In this document: positions 24,382-31,079 of the stretch, piece by piece | How positions within the stretch are numbered: the stretch's first letter is position 1 | Layout: every line of letters begins with the position of its first letter | DNA from: Bacteroidota bacterium | Lineage (GTDB): Bacteria > Bacteroidota > Bacteroidia > Chitinophagales > LD1 | Direction of reading: 5' to 3' | Length of the DNA stretch: 38,692 nucleotides | NCBI GenBank assembly: GCA_026391075.1 | Contig: JAPLES010000024.1 | Span: 47,119 to 85,810 of the forward strand | The notes under the pieces: model-generated | Databases searched by the model: none | Seen by the model: only the letters and a program-made list of their open reading frames with translations | What the model was told of the DNA's origin: nothing | Translations under genes and position numbers: made by a program

Positions 24382-25578
24382 ATGCCTAAAGTTTCTCAGA
24401 AAGGTTTATTGATGCCCGCTTCGCCCATTCGCAAATTGGTACCTTATGCCGATGCTGCAAAAATTAAAGGCGTAAAAGTTTATCATCTAAATATTGGTCA
24501 GCCCGATTTAGAAACACCAAAACAGTTTTGGGATAAGCTGAAAAATTTAGACACCAAAGTTTTAGAATACTGCCCTAGCAATGGCATTGAATCGTATCGT
24601 AAAAAATTTGCTCAGTATTATAATAATGTAGGCATTGCTGTTGATGGTTCAAACTTTATGATTACAGAAGGAGCTAGCGAGGCACTTTCTTTTGGTATGC
24701 TTAGTTGCCTCGATGAAAATGATGAAATCATTATTCCCGAACCCATGTATGCGAACTACATTGGTTTTGCCACTGTTGGAAAAATTAAGGTGAAACCGAT
24801 TCCTACTTCTATTGAAAATGGTTTTGCGCTTCCGCCTATCGAAGATTTCGAAAAAGCAATTACGGAAAAAACGAAAGCCATTCTCATTTGCAATCCGAAT
24901 AATCCTACAGGATATTTATACAGCAAAGAAGAATTGCTGGTGCTTCGCGAAATTTGTTTGAAGCACGATTTGTTTTTGTTTGTTGACGAAGTGTATCGCG
25001 AGTTTTTGTATGGAGGGAAAGCGTTTTTCAGCGCGTTGAACTTGGAAGGAATGAATGAGCATGTGATTGTGTTCGATTCAATTTCAAAAAGATTTTCGGC
25101 TTGTGGTGCACGTATTGGCGCAATTGTAACGCGTAATAAAGAAGTGCTGGCATCGGCTTTGAAATTCGGACAAGCGAGATTGTCACCAAATTCAATCGGA
25201 CAAATTGCGGGAGAAAATTTATTTGACCTGGGTGCAGATTATTACAACGGAATTATTGCTGAATATCAAAAACGCAGAGATGTTTTGATTGAAGGGTTAA
25301 ACAAAATTCCGGGAGTGTTTTGTCCAAACCCTGGCGGAGCTTTTTATGCTGTGGCTTCTCTACCAGTAAAAGACACGGATGATTTTTGTCAATGGATGCT
25401 TGAAAATTTTTCTTACGAAAATGCTACGGTGATGATGGCTCCTGCTTCGGGATTTTACTCTACAACTTCATCAGGCAAAAACCAGGTGCGCATTGCTTAC
25501 GTGTTGAACGTTGATGATTTAAAAGCCGCAATTAAATGTTTGGAAGAAGGATTGAAAGCATATAATGGCTCCCGATGA
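24382..25578 (+). CDS. Fold-type I PLP aminotransferase
   Basis: A 398-residue class I/II aminotransferase. Visible landmarks are YHLNIGQPDLETP (34-46), the cofactor phosphate region TEGASEALSFGM (95-106), NPNNPTG (171-177), VDEVYREF (201-208) and the PLP Lys236 in SISKRFSACGARIG. These are typical of aspartate/aromatic aminotransferases of the AspC type. The substrate cannot be read out, but aspartate or an aromatic amino acid is most likely. The N-terminus is slightly unusual (MPKVSQKGLLMPASPIRKL) and fits the family. Convergent with the GmhB-like gene. Confidence 0.9.
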   Translation: MPKVSQKGLLMPASPIRKLVPYADAAKIKGVKVYHLNIGQPDLETPKQFWDKLKNLDTKVLEYCPSNGIESYRKKFAQYYNNVGIAVDGSNFMITEGASEALSFGMLSCLDENDEIIIPEPMYANYIGFATVGKIKVKPIPTSIENGFALPPIEDFEKAITEKTKAILICNPNNPTGYLYSKEELLVLREICLKHDLFLFVDEVYREFLYGGKAFFSALNLEGMNEHVIVFDSISKRFSACGARIGAIVTRNKEVLASALKFGQARLSPNSIGQIAGENLFDLGADYYNGIIAEYQKRRDVLIEGLNKIPGVFCPNPGGAFYAVASLPVKDTDDFCQWMLENFSYENATVMMAPASGFYSTTSSGKNQVRIAYVLNVDDLKAAIKCLEEGLKAYNGSR

Positions 25579-25621
25579 AACATGCGGGATGAAACAAGTC
25601 GTCAGTAGCAGTAGGTAGTGA

Positions 25622-26182
25622 TTACTCGAAAGCATTTGAAAATGCAGAGAGTGAGTCGAAATAAAAGTCAACTAAAGGTTTTTCATCTTCCTTAATTTTC
25701 GAATCATCACCAACAAATACGGTAAACATTCCTGCATTTTTTCCAAATCGCATATCGCTTCCTGTATCGCCAACCATAATTGATTTTGTGAAATCAATTT
25801 CAACAAAATCTTTCTGTGCTTTAAGCGCCATGCCAATGTTTGGCTTGCGCAGTTTATGAATATCGTTCTCCACTAAATCAGTAGCTGTATAAATGGCGTG
25901 AATACGCCCACCGTACTTGCGCACCTCTTTTAACATGCCATCATGAATAGTTTGCAGGTCTTCTTGGCTCATCAATTTCTTACCAACTCCTTGCTGATTG
26001 GTTACCACAATGATTCGTTTAAAAACCGGAGAGAGATTTTTCAACGCATCCATTACTCCTTCCAGAAAATAAAATTCACTCCATTTTTTAACATAGTCGT
26101 TCGGATAGTGCAAATTAATAACCCCATCGCGGTCGAGGAAGAGCGTCCATGTTTTGTCAATAGAAAGTTGATTCAAATTCAT
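25622..26182 (-). CDS. GmhB-like HAD phosphatase
   Basis: A 186-residue HAD-IIIA hydrolase, the GmhB/histidinol-phosphatase group that would remove the C7 phosphate from heptose 1,7-bisphosphate. The motif LFLDRDGVINLHYPNDYV carries Asp17 and Asp19 of the DxDxV active site; VVTNQQGVGKKLMSQ is motif II; MVGDTGSDMRFGKNAG is the last acidic motif. Unlike E. coli GmhB, it lacks the zinc-binding Cys/His loop (here TATDLVENDIHKLRKPNIGM, without Cys). This may be a loop-less variant or another substrate. gmhA and a HddC-like gene lie 5 kb away, which supports heptose use. Confidence 0.8.
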   Translation of the reverse strand: MNLNQLSIDKTWTLFLDRDGVINLHYPNDYVKKWSEFYFLEGVMDALKNLSPVFKRIIVVTNQQGVGKKLMSQEDLQTIHDGMLKEVRKYGGRIHAIYTATDLVENDIHKLRKPNIGMALKAQKDFVEIDFTKSIMVGDTGSDMRFGKNAGMFTVFVGDDSKIKEDEKPLVDFYFDSLSAFSNAFE

Positions 26183-26306
26183 TTACAAGTGTAAGCCATA
26201 ATTATAAAAAAATATACCTGCTGAATTGGAGTAACAGCTTTTAAGACAGTAGAAAAAATGCCTGTAGAAAACGGAAGGCACGTCATATCTAAAACTTTTC
26301 CCTTCT

Positions 26307-27038
26307 CTAAAAAATATTTATAAAGCCTAACTGAAACACAAAGCCTGTTCTATAAAGTGAATTTTGTGCCCCAACTGCCGAGTGTAAAACATCATAAGAA
26401 ATAACGAGAGGGATAAAAATATTTTTGCTTTGAAGAAGATTGTAACCCAGGCCTACCAACAAGGCCGGATAAAATTTATGGATGTAGTTGACGTGAAAAG
26501 TAGGGTTACTTAAACTTCCATATACATCAACCGTTGATGGAATTTTTCTTCCTAGCAATTCCAATTTTGCTCGGGTAAAAAACCCTTTGAAAATATTATA
26601 CTGCAATAAAACTCCCCCTCCATAAGTGTGCACATTATAAACGATTGAGCTGTTGCCAAATGTTGTTTTGTCGGTTATGCGGTCGTAACGATAGGTAATT
26701 CCGCCACCTACAAACAATCCTACATTTCCTGCACGAGGTTTCGCATTTTTAGGTTGAAATACTCTATAACCAAAGTAAGGAGATAAACCTAGAGCAAGGT
26801 AATTGGAAGAAATAGAAAAATTAAAACTAGGTTCAATAATGACTTTCGAAAAGTCGAACTTCTTCTTTTTTTGAAATCCCTGAAAGTCTTTCGGGTCAGG
26901 AGGTTTTTGGTCGTTCTTATTTTCTACTGTGTTTCCAGGTTTGCTACTGGGCGGTGGCAATTCATCATCCTGCGCAAATGCAACTGTTGTTGCAAAAGCA
27001 AAGAGAGAAAGGAGAAGCAGTATTTTTTTCACGTACAT
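26307..27038 (-). CDS. Exported protein, probable outer-membrane beta-barrel
   Basis: The 243-residue protein begins with a signal peptide (MYVKKILLLLSLFAFATTVAFAQ), followed by a short acidic and Pro-rich, then Lys-rich linker (residues ~24-60). The remaining ~180 residues alternate aromatic and polar positions in the style of an outer-membrane barrel: FNFSISSNYLALGLSPYFGY, NVGLFVGGGITYRYD, LQYNIFKGFFTRAKLELL, YPALLVGLGYNLL, FIPLVISYDVLHS, ending in FVFQLGFINIF. The terminal aromatic (F) fits the BAM recognition signal. I do not recognise a specific family. It lies between the GmhB-like gene and a GlcD-type oxidase without an obvious functional link. Confidence 0.75.
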   Translation of the reverse strand: MYVKKILLLLSLFAFATTVAFAQDDELPPPSSKPGNTVENKNDQKPPDPKDFQGFQKKKKFDFSKVIIEPSFNFSISSNYLALGLSPYFGYRVFQPKNAKPRAGNVGLFVGGGITYRYDRITDKTTFGNSSIVYNVHTYGGGVLLQYNIFKGFFTRAKLELLGRKIPSTVDVYGSLSNPTFHVNYIHKFYPALLVGLGYNLLQSKNIFIPLVISYDVLHSAVGAQNSLYRTGFVFQLGFINIF

Positions 27039-27126
27039 AAATTTAAGATTGATAACGAAGATAGGCCGAACTTGTTTTGCAGAACAAAAAATTTGTGAAA
27101 GGTTTAGTCAGAAAGCTAAATAGCCA

Positions 27127-27176
27127 TGTCACGCTGAGCTTGTCGAAGCGCATCCTTCGACAAGCTCAGGATGACA
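27127..27176. repeat. REP-like inverted repeat, copy 3
   Basis: TGTCACGCTGAGCTTGTCGAAG (27127-27148) pairs with CTTCGACAAGCTCAGGATGACA (27155-27176) around a 6-nt loop, with only two mismatched pairs. It is the tightest of the four copies and lies between the barrel protein start and the GlcD-type oxidase stop. Confidence 0.88.
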
Positions 27177-27191
27177 ACTTCACATACCGTT

Positions 27192-28595
27192 TTAATTAAA
27201 AATCTTACCCGGGTTCATAATATTATTTGGGTCAAACACACGCTTAATGTTTCGCATCAAATCAATTTGCATAGCCGAAAACTTGATATCCATATAAGGA
27301 ATTTGAAACCAACCAATGCCATGTTCGCCACTGATAGTTCCTTTTAACGCAACTACCTTCTCAAAAATTTCACGAATTCCTTTTGGCACTTCATTCTTCC
27401 AATAGGCATCGCTAAGTTCATCTTTTAAAATGCGCACGTGCACATTACCATCGCCTGCGTGCCCATAGCACACGCTACGGAAATTATATTTTTTGCCAAC
27501 GGCTTTGATGTGTTTTAAAAGTTCAGGTAAATCGGCACGAGGAACAACCGTGTCTTCTTCCACTGTTACGTTTGTCTTTTTTACCGCGTAAGCAATGTTT
27601 CTGCGCATACGCCACAAATCAATTTTCTGCGCTTCGTTATCAGCAAAAAGAATTTCACCTACTTCAAATTGCGAAAGGACTTCGTAAATTTTTTCGCAAT
27701 CTTTTCCGATAATATCGAGATCATTTCCATCCACTTCAATAAGCAATATAGCGTGTGTATCATCGGCTATCGGGATAGTTACATCGCCCAAAAATTTCAT
27801 TACATACTCGACTGCATCGCGCTCCATAAACTCAATACAACTCGGAATTATTCCCGCGCGAAAAACTGCGCTTACAGCCGCACTGGCATCGTCCATACTT
27901 TTAAAAGGAGCCAGCATTACGTTATTGAACTTAGGGTAGGGCAACAATTTCAAAACAATTTTTGTGATGATGCCAAGTGTTCCTTCGCTGCCTACAAAAA
28001 GCTGAGTGAGATTGTAACCGGTTGAATTTTTGAGTGTGTTTGCACCCGTCCACATAATTTCTCCGGTAGGTAGAACCACTTCCAAATTCAAAACAAAATC
28101 TTTCACCACTCCATATTTCACCGCGCGCGGACCTCCGCTATTGCAAGCCACATTGCCGCCAATAAAACACGAGCCGCGGCTTGACGGGTCAACAGGATAG
28201 AACAAACCTTTTTCCTGCAACGTATTTTGCAACGCTTCGGTAATCATTCCCGGTTCCACAGTTACCTGCAAACTTCTTTCATCAATTTGAAGAATGCTGT
28301 TCATGCGCTCTACACTCAACATTACTCCGCCATGCACACACAAGCTATTGGCACTAAGTCCTGTGCCGGCAGCGCGTGGCGAAACGGGAATTAAATTTTG
28401 GTTACAATATTTTACAACGGCCGAAATTTCTTCCACCGTTTTAGGTTTAATGATTACTTCGGGAGGAAAAGCGCAGCCGTCTGTTTCATCGCGACTGTAT
28501 TTTTCGATATTAGCCACATCGGTAAAAACAAAATCGTTACCTGCTATTTTTTTGAAGTGTTCAAGGTCGGCTTCTGCAATTCGCTTGTAGTTCAT
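27192..28595 (-). CDS. GlcD-type FAD-linked 2-hydroxyacid oxidase
   Basis: A 467-residue flavoenzyme of the glycolate oxidase/D-lactate dehydrogenase group. It has the FAD_binding_4 region PEVIIKPKTVEEISAVVKYC, SPRAAGTGLSANSLCVHGGV, FIGGNVACNSGGPRAVKYGVVKDF and then the FAD-oxidase C-terminal domain with SVCYGHAGDGNVHVRIL, TISGEHGIGW and NPGKIFN at the end. These are typical of D-lactate or glycolate dehydrogenases that feed electrons to the respiratory chain. The substrate is not decided by sequence. A TATATTCGCCCC box stops directly before its ATG at 28595, and a heptamer tract lies just upstream, where a -33 element would be. Confidence 0.9.
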   Translation of the reverse strand: MNYKRIAEADLEHFKKIAGNDFVFTDVANIEKYSRDETDGCAFPPEVIIKPKTVEEISAVVKYCNQNLIPVSPRAAGTGLSANSLCVHGGVMLSVERMNSILQIDERSLQVTVEPGMITEALQNTLQEKGLFYPVDPSSRGSCFIGGNVACNSGGPRAVKYGVVKDFVLNLEVVLPTGEIMWTGANTLKNSTGYNLTQLFVGSEGTLGIITKIVLKLLPYPKFNNVMLAPFKSMDDASAAVSAVFRAGIIPSCIEFMERDAVEYVMKFLGDVTIPIADDTHAILLIEVDGNDLDIIGKDCEKIYEVLSQFEVGEILFADNEAQKIDLWRMRRNIAYAVKKTNVTVEEDTVVPRADLPELLKHIKAVGKKYNFRSVCYGHAGDGNVHVRILKDELSDAYWKNEVPKGIREIFEKVVALKGTISGEHGIGWFQIPYMDIKFSAMQIDLMRNIKRVFDPNNIMNPGKIFN

Positions 28596-28607
28596 GGGGC
28601 GAATATA
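28596..28607 (-). promoter_or_regulatory. -7-like box abutting the GlcD-type gene start
   Basis: On the minus strand TATATTCGCCCC ends directly at the ATG (28593-28595). It is one base off TAnnTTTG. The sequence 4 to 38 nt further upstream is a heptamer tract, so the -33 position falls inside the repeat. Confidence 0.45.
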
Positions 28608-28610
28608 TTG

Positions 28611-28645
28611 GGAATGCTGAATTTGGAATGCAGAATGCGGAATGT
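28611..28645. repeat. Degenerate heptamer tandem tract (GGAATGC-type)
   Basis: Units ggaatgc (28611), tgaattt, ggaatgc (28625), agaatgc and ggaatgt (to 28645). It lies between the bactofilin stop and the GlcD-type gene start. Confidence 0.78.
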
Positions 28646-28659
28646 GAAAACAAAAATTC

Positions 28660-29067
28660 TTACTGCTGTGTAGCTTCTGGCGCTCTTTGCTCCAGAGGTT
28701 TTGCCATTACCGCACTACCCATACTGCATTTGCCATTGAATTTGGCTCCTTCCTGCACTACAAATTTTTGAAGTTTTAAATCGCCCGTAATGTTGGCTGT
28801 AGCACTGAGAATAAGCAATTCGCTTACTTCAATATTGCCATTAACGCGACCGTCAATGTATCCGTTTTGACATAAAATATTGCCTTCAATTACGCCTGTG
28901 GTGCCTATCACAACTTTCGATTTAGAAGTTACGTTGCCCGTTACTCTTCCGTCAATACGCACATCGCCTTCGGTACTTACATCGCCTGTAATAATAGTTC
29001 CCTGACCAAATTGGTTCATCACTCGCAACGCTGCGTTTGTTTCTTCTACTTTGTTCTTTCCAAACAT
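28660..29067 (-). CDS. Bactofilin
   Basis: Bactofilins are small bacterial cytoskeletal proteins that polymerise without nucleotide and help shape the cell wall. The 135-residue protein has the beta-helix core with repeated short strands separated by Gly turns: TIITGDVSTEGDVRIDGRVTG, KVVIGTTGVIEGN, GYIDGRVNGNIEV and GDLKLQKFVVQEGAKFNG. The N- and C-terminal tails are short and polar, as is typical. It lies 54 nt after an M23 peptidase gene in the same direction, a common pairing: the peptidase is membrane-anchored, and the bactofilin may place it. Confidence 0.92.
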   Translation of the reverse strand: MFGKNKVEETNAALRVMNQFGQGTIITGDVSTEGDVRIDGRVTGNVTSKSKVVIGTTGVIEGNILCQNGYIDGRVNGNIEVSELLILSATANITGDLKLQKFVVQEGAKFNGKCSMGSAVMAKPLEQRAPEATQQ

Positions 29068-29121
29068 GGTTTTAAATTTAAAAGTTGATGGATTTCTGTA
29101 CTTCCTAGCAAAGGAAAAAAA

Positions 29122-29997
29122 TCAGAATGCAATATAATCTTTTGGGTTTAAACTTTTGCCCTCGTGCCATAGCTCGAAGTGGAGGTGAGGTCCGGTTGAA
29201 AGCTCGCCTGTGCTACCAACAATTGCTATCACATCGCCAGCTTTAACCACACTGCCTGCTTTTTTAATAATGCGTGAATTGTGTTTATAGAACGACACCA
29301 AATTGTTCGGATGTTGCACAGCAATTACATACCCTGTTTCTAATGTATAAGCCGCTGAAATTACTTTACCATCGAGTACCGTTTTTACAGGCGCATCTTC
29401 CTTGGCGGCAATGTCCACTCCGTAATGTTCTTTGGCGGCATTGTATTCATCGGTTACATATCCATCAATTGGTTTCATAAGGTGCATCTGTTTTACCTCA
29501 TCTACGGCACCGTTGTTTAGGTTCCCGTTCATGCTCAACGAAAAATTATCTTCTTCCTCTACTTGCTTGCGTAATTCTTCCTCATCGGCATTTATTTCGT
29601 TCAGTTTTATTTTCGACTTATCAATGTTTCCACCGGCCTCGGGTTTTGGGCGCGTGCTGTCAATATTTCCTTCTGCCACTGCCATTACATTTTCAAGCCA
29701 CACCTGCCTGCCTTTCATTTCTTCCTGCAGGGAATCGGTTTTAAACTGCAACTTCAAAATTTGTGAGCGGTAATTGTAATCGCCAAAGCCCGGAATAAAA
29801 TATTTGAGCGGGGTGTAAATAATTGCAGCCGCTGTTAAAAAGATAAGCGTAAAAGCCACCACACTCAAAAACACCCACACGTTTCTGCGCGTGAGCGATA
29901 GTGAAAATTTTTCTTCAAAGGTTTCATCGTTAAGCACTACAAACCTGAAACGGTTGCGCAGGTTTTTGTTTTGCGATGTCTTTATCTTTTCAGCCAT
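29122..29997 (-). CDS. Membrane-anchored M23 peptidoglycan peptidase
   Basis: A 291-residue LytM-type endopeptidase predicted to cut peptide cross-links in the periplasm. The N-terminus is cytoplasmic and basic, then one transmembrane segment (residues ~41-62) and a coiled-coil-like region (~75-150) precede the M23 domain. All zinc and catalytic motifs are present: HYGVD (His191, Asp195), His239 in SFYKHN, and HLH (His271, His273) in STGPHLHFEL. So the enzyme looks active rather than a degenerate regulator. It is followed by a bactofilin gene in the same direction. The ATG is preceded by TACATTTGCGGCTCC, a clear -7-like box. Confidence 0.93.
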   Translation of the reverse strand: MAEKIKTSQNKNLRNRFRFVVLNDETFEEKFSLSLTRRNVWVFLSVVAFTLIFLTAAAIIYTPLKYFIPGFGDYNYRSQILKLQFKTDSLQEEMKGRQVWLENVMAVAEGNIDSTRPKPEAGGNIDKSKIKLNEINADEEELRKQVEEEDNFSLSMNGNLNNGAVDEVKQMHLMKPIDGYVTDEYNAAKEHYGVDIAAKEDAPVKTVLDGKVISAAYTLETGYVIAVQHPNNLVSFYKHNSRIIKKAGSVVKAGDVIAIVGSTGELSTGPHLHFELWHEGKSLNPKDYIAF

Positions 29998-30012
29998 GGA
30001 GCCGCAAATGTA
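29998..30012 (-). promoter_or_regulatory. -7 element before the M23 peptidase gene
   Basis: On the minus strand TACATTTGCGGCTCC runs up to the ATG, with TACATTTG matching TAnnTTTG exactly and 7 nt left before the start codon. The expected start of transcription lies at or within a few bases of the ATG. It probably drives both the peptidase and the bactofilin gene. Confidence 0.55.
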
Positions 30013-30168
30013 AATTAGATATGCAAAGGGCGAAGAGATGACGCAATAGAGAGTCTATGTTCTCTCACCTCACAGCAACATTTTATCTGCCTTACTAAAC
30101 AACTCATTGATTTTCAAACTCATTTTTCGGCACCACTTTATCACGGCCTTACCTTAACTATTCATAAA

Positions 30169-30336
30169 AATTTCGAAACGAACAGTGCATGTTTCCGAAT
30201 GAACACAAATAGTTTCGAAACGAACAGTAAAGATTGCGCGGTGAACAGTTTTAGTTGCGCGGTGAAACGTAAAAGTTGCGCGATGAAATGTAAAGGTTAC
30301 GCGGTGAACAGAAAAAGTTTCGAAACGAACAAAAAT
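30169..30336. repeat. Eight-unit array of 21-nt direct repeats
   Basis: Eight consecutive units of exactly 21 nt fill 168 nt (starts at 30169, 30190, 30211, 30232, 30253, 30274, 30295, 30316). Positions 3-4 (TT), 6 (C) and 12-14 (GAA) are invariant. Positions 8-11 switch between AAAC (units 1, 3 and 8; unit 2 is degenerate) and CGGT or CGAT (units 4 to 7). The A-class contains the palindrome TTTCGAAA. There are no spacers, so it is not a CRISPR array. The spacing equals two turns of B-DNA. Confidence 0.88.
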
Positions 30337-30420
30337 AGGTGGACTTGAAGGACAAACCTTCGGTAGTACTAACTATTCGTAATTAGTGATTGAAATCCCA
30401 AAAAGGAAAATAAGTAGGAG

Positions 30421-30744
30421 TTACTTTGGGCTACAAGTAGCCTTGCCGCCTTTGTTGAAATAAGCCGGGTAAGGTTCTTCACCCGATTGATTGGTGCAGA
30501 AATCGTAATTATAAGTAGAAGCTGTAGGAGCACAGATATAACCGTAAGTTGAGTCGGCTGTAATAGCGGCTTTGTATTGCTGCTCGGTAGCAAAACTATC
30601 GCGGCATAGAACGTGTGAGAAGGAGTGGGTGCCTACTGTGAGCGTGCATTGCTGACAGTCATTAAAACAGTGAAAACATTTTTTGCAGGCGGCATTGCAC
30701 AACAAAAAAACAGCGGCAGTAAATCCAATAACCAGTTTTTTCAT
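30421..30744 (-). CDS. Small Cys-rich lipoprotein
   Basis: A 107-residue protein with a lipoprotein signal peptide (MKKLVIGFTAAVFLLCNAAC) and a lipobox ending at Cys20. The mature part begins CKKCFHCFNDCQQC, a tight cluster of five cysteines in 14 residues, and contains three more (CRD, CAP, CTN) plus one near the C-terminus (ATCSPK). The cluster could bind a metal or form disulfides; the sequence cannot decide. I do not recognise a family. No partner gene is evident: the 21-nt array lies downstream of its stop and a tRNA gene lies upstream on the other strand. Confidence 0.7.
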   Translation of the reverse strand: MKKLVIGFTAAVFLLCNAACKKCFHCFNDCQQCTLTVGTHSFSHVLCRDSFATEQQYKAAITADSTYGYICAPTASTYNYDFCTNQSGEEPYPAYFNKGGKATCSPK

Positions 30745-30830
30745 GAAGTTTAATTGATGGAGTAAAGATATAAAGAGGAGGGAGAGGGCAAAGGTTAACG
30801 CAATAATGCAAACGGGGTTTTATATCAACT

Positions 30831-30865
30831 TTGATTTCTACTTCTAATTTTTACTTTTGCGCTCC
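30831..30865 (+). promoter_or_regulatory. Promoter of tRNA-Leu
   Basis: A -33 TTG (30831-30833) lies 18 nt before TACTTTTG (30852-30859), which matches TAnnTTTG. The following CGCTCC is like other start regions here. The first base of the mature tRNA is at 30893, leaving a short 5' leader for RNase P. Confidence 0.6.
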
Positions 30866-30892
30866 CTTTTTAAAGAGGGCAGTTCATTGAAT

Positions 30893-30974
30893 GCGGGCGT
30901 GGCGAAATTGGCAGACGCACTAGACTTAGGATCTAGCGCCTCACGGCATGTGGGTTCAAGTCCCTCCGCCCGCA
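30893..30974 (+). tRNA. tRNA-Leu (anticodon UAG)
   Basis: 82 nt fold as a class II tRNA: acceptor stem GCGGGCG (30893-30899) with CGCCCGC (30967-30973) and discriminator A at 30974; anticodon stem CTAGA/TCTAG around loop CTTAGGA, giving anticodon TAG (UAG, reads CUA); an extended variable arm; T-loop GTTCAAGTC. CCA is not encoded, so the tRNA end needs RNase Z (rnz is in this window) and CCA transferase. Confidence 0.95.
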
Positions 30975-30990
30975 CAAGATCATGGTGTAA

Positions 30991-31040
30991 TGTGCAAACG
31001 TGTGTATGTGTTTTTGTAAAACACATTGACCGTTTGCGCA
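30991..31040 (+). promoter_or_regulatory. Two-stage hairpin between tRNA-Leu and tig
   Basis: The outer stem is TGTGCAAACG (30991-31000) with CGTTTGCGCA (31031-31040), 10 pairs with one G-U. A small internal loop follows, then a perfect inner stem ATGTGTTTT (31006-31014) with AAAACACAT (31018-31026) and a 3-nt loop. No T run follows, so it is not a normal terminator. It ends 39 nt before the tig ATG and would lie in its leader if tig is transcribed from the tRNA promoter. Confidence 0.65.
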
Positions 31041-31079
31041 TAAACGCCTTAACACAATTACACATAAACACAGTTCCCC

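Larger units (their letters stand above)
29998..30420. other. 423-nt gap without a recognised gene
   Basis: The gap between the M23 peptidase start and the Cys-rich lipoprotein stop. It holds the peptidase promoter box at its left end, a short GAGAG/CTCTC hairpin near 30050, a TTCGGCACC motif at 30126-30134 similar to start-site motifs elsewhere, and an eight-unit 21-nt array at 30169-30336. A frame of 49 codons from an ATG at 30199 runs through the array and ends at 30348, but nothing supports it as a gene. Confidence 0.6.

Noticed and set aside
30169-30336. 21-nt array as a CRISPR
   Set aside because: The units are contiguous with no spacers, vary among themselves, and no cas gene is near.
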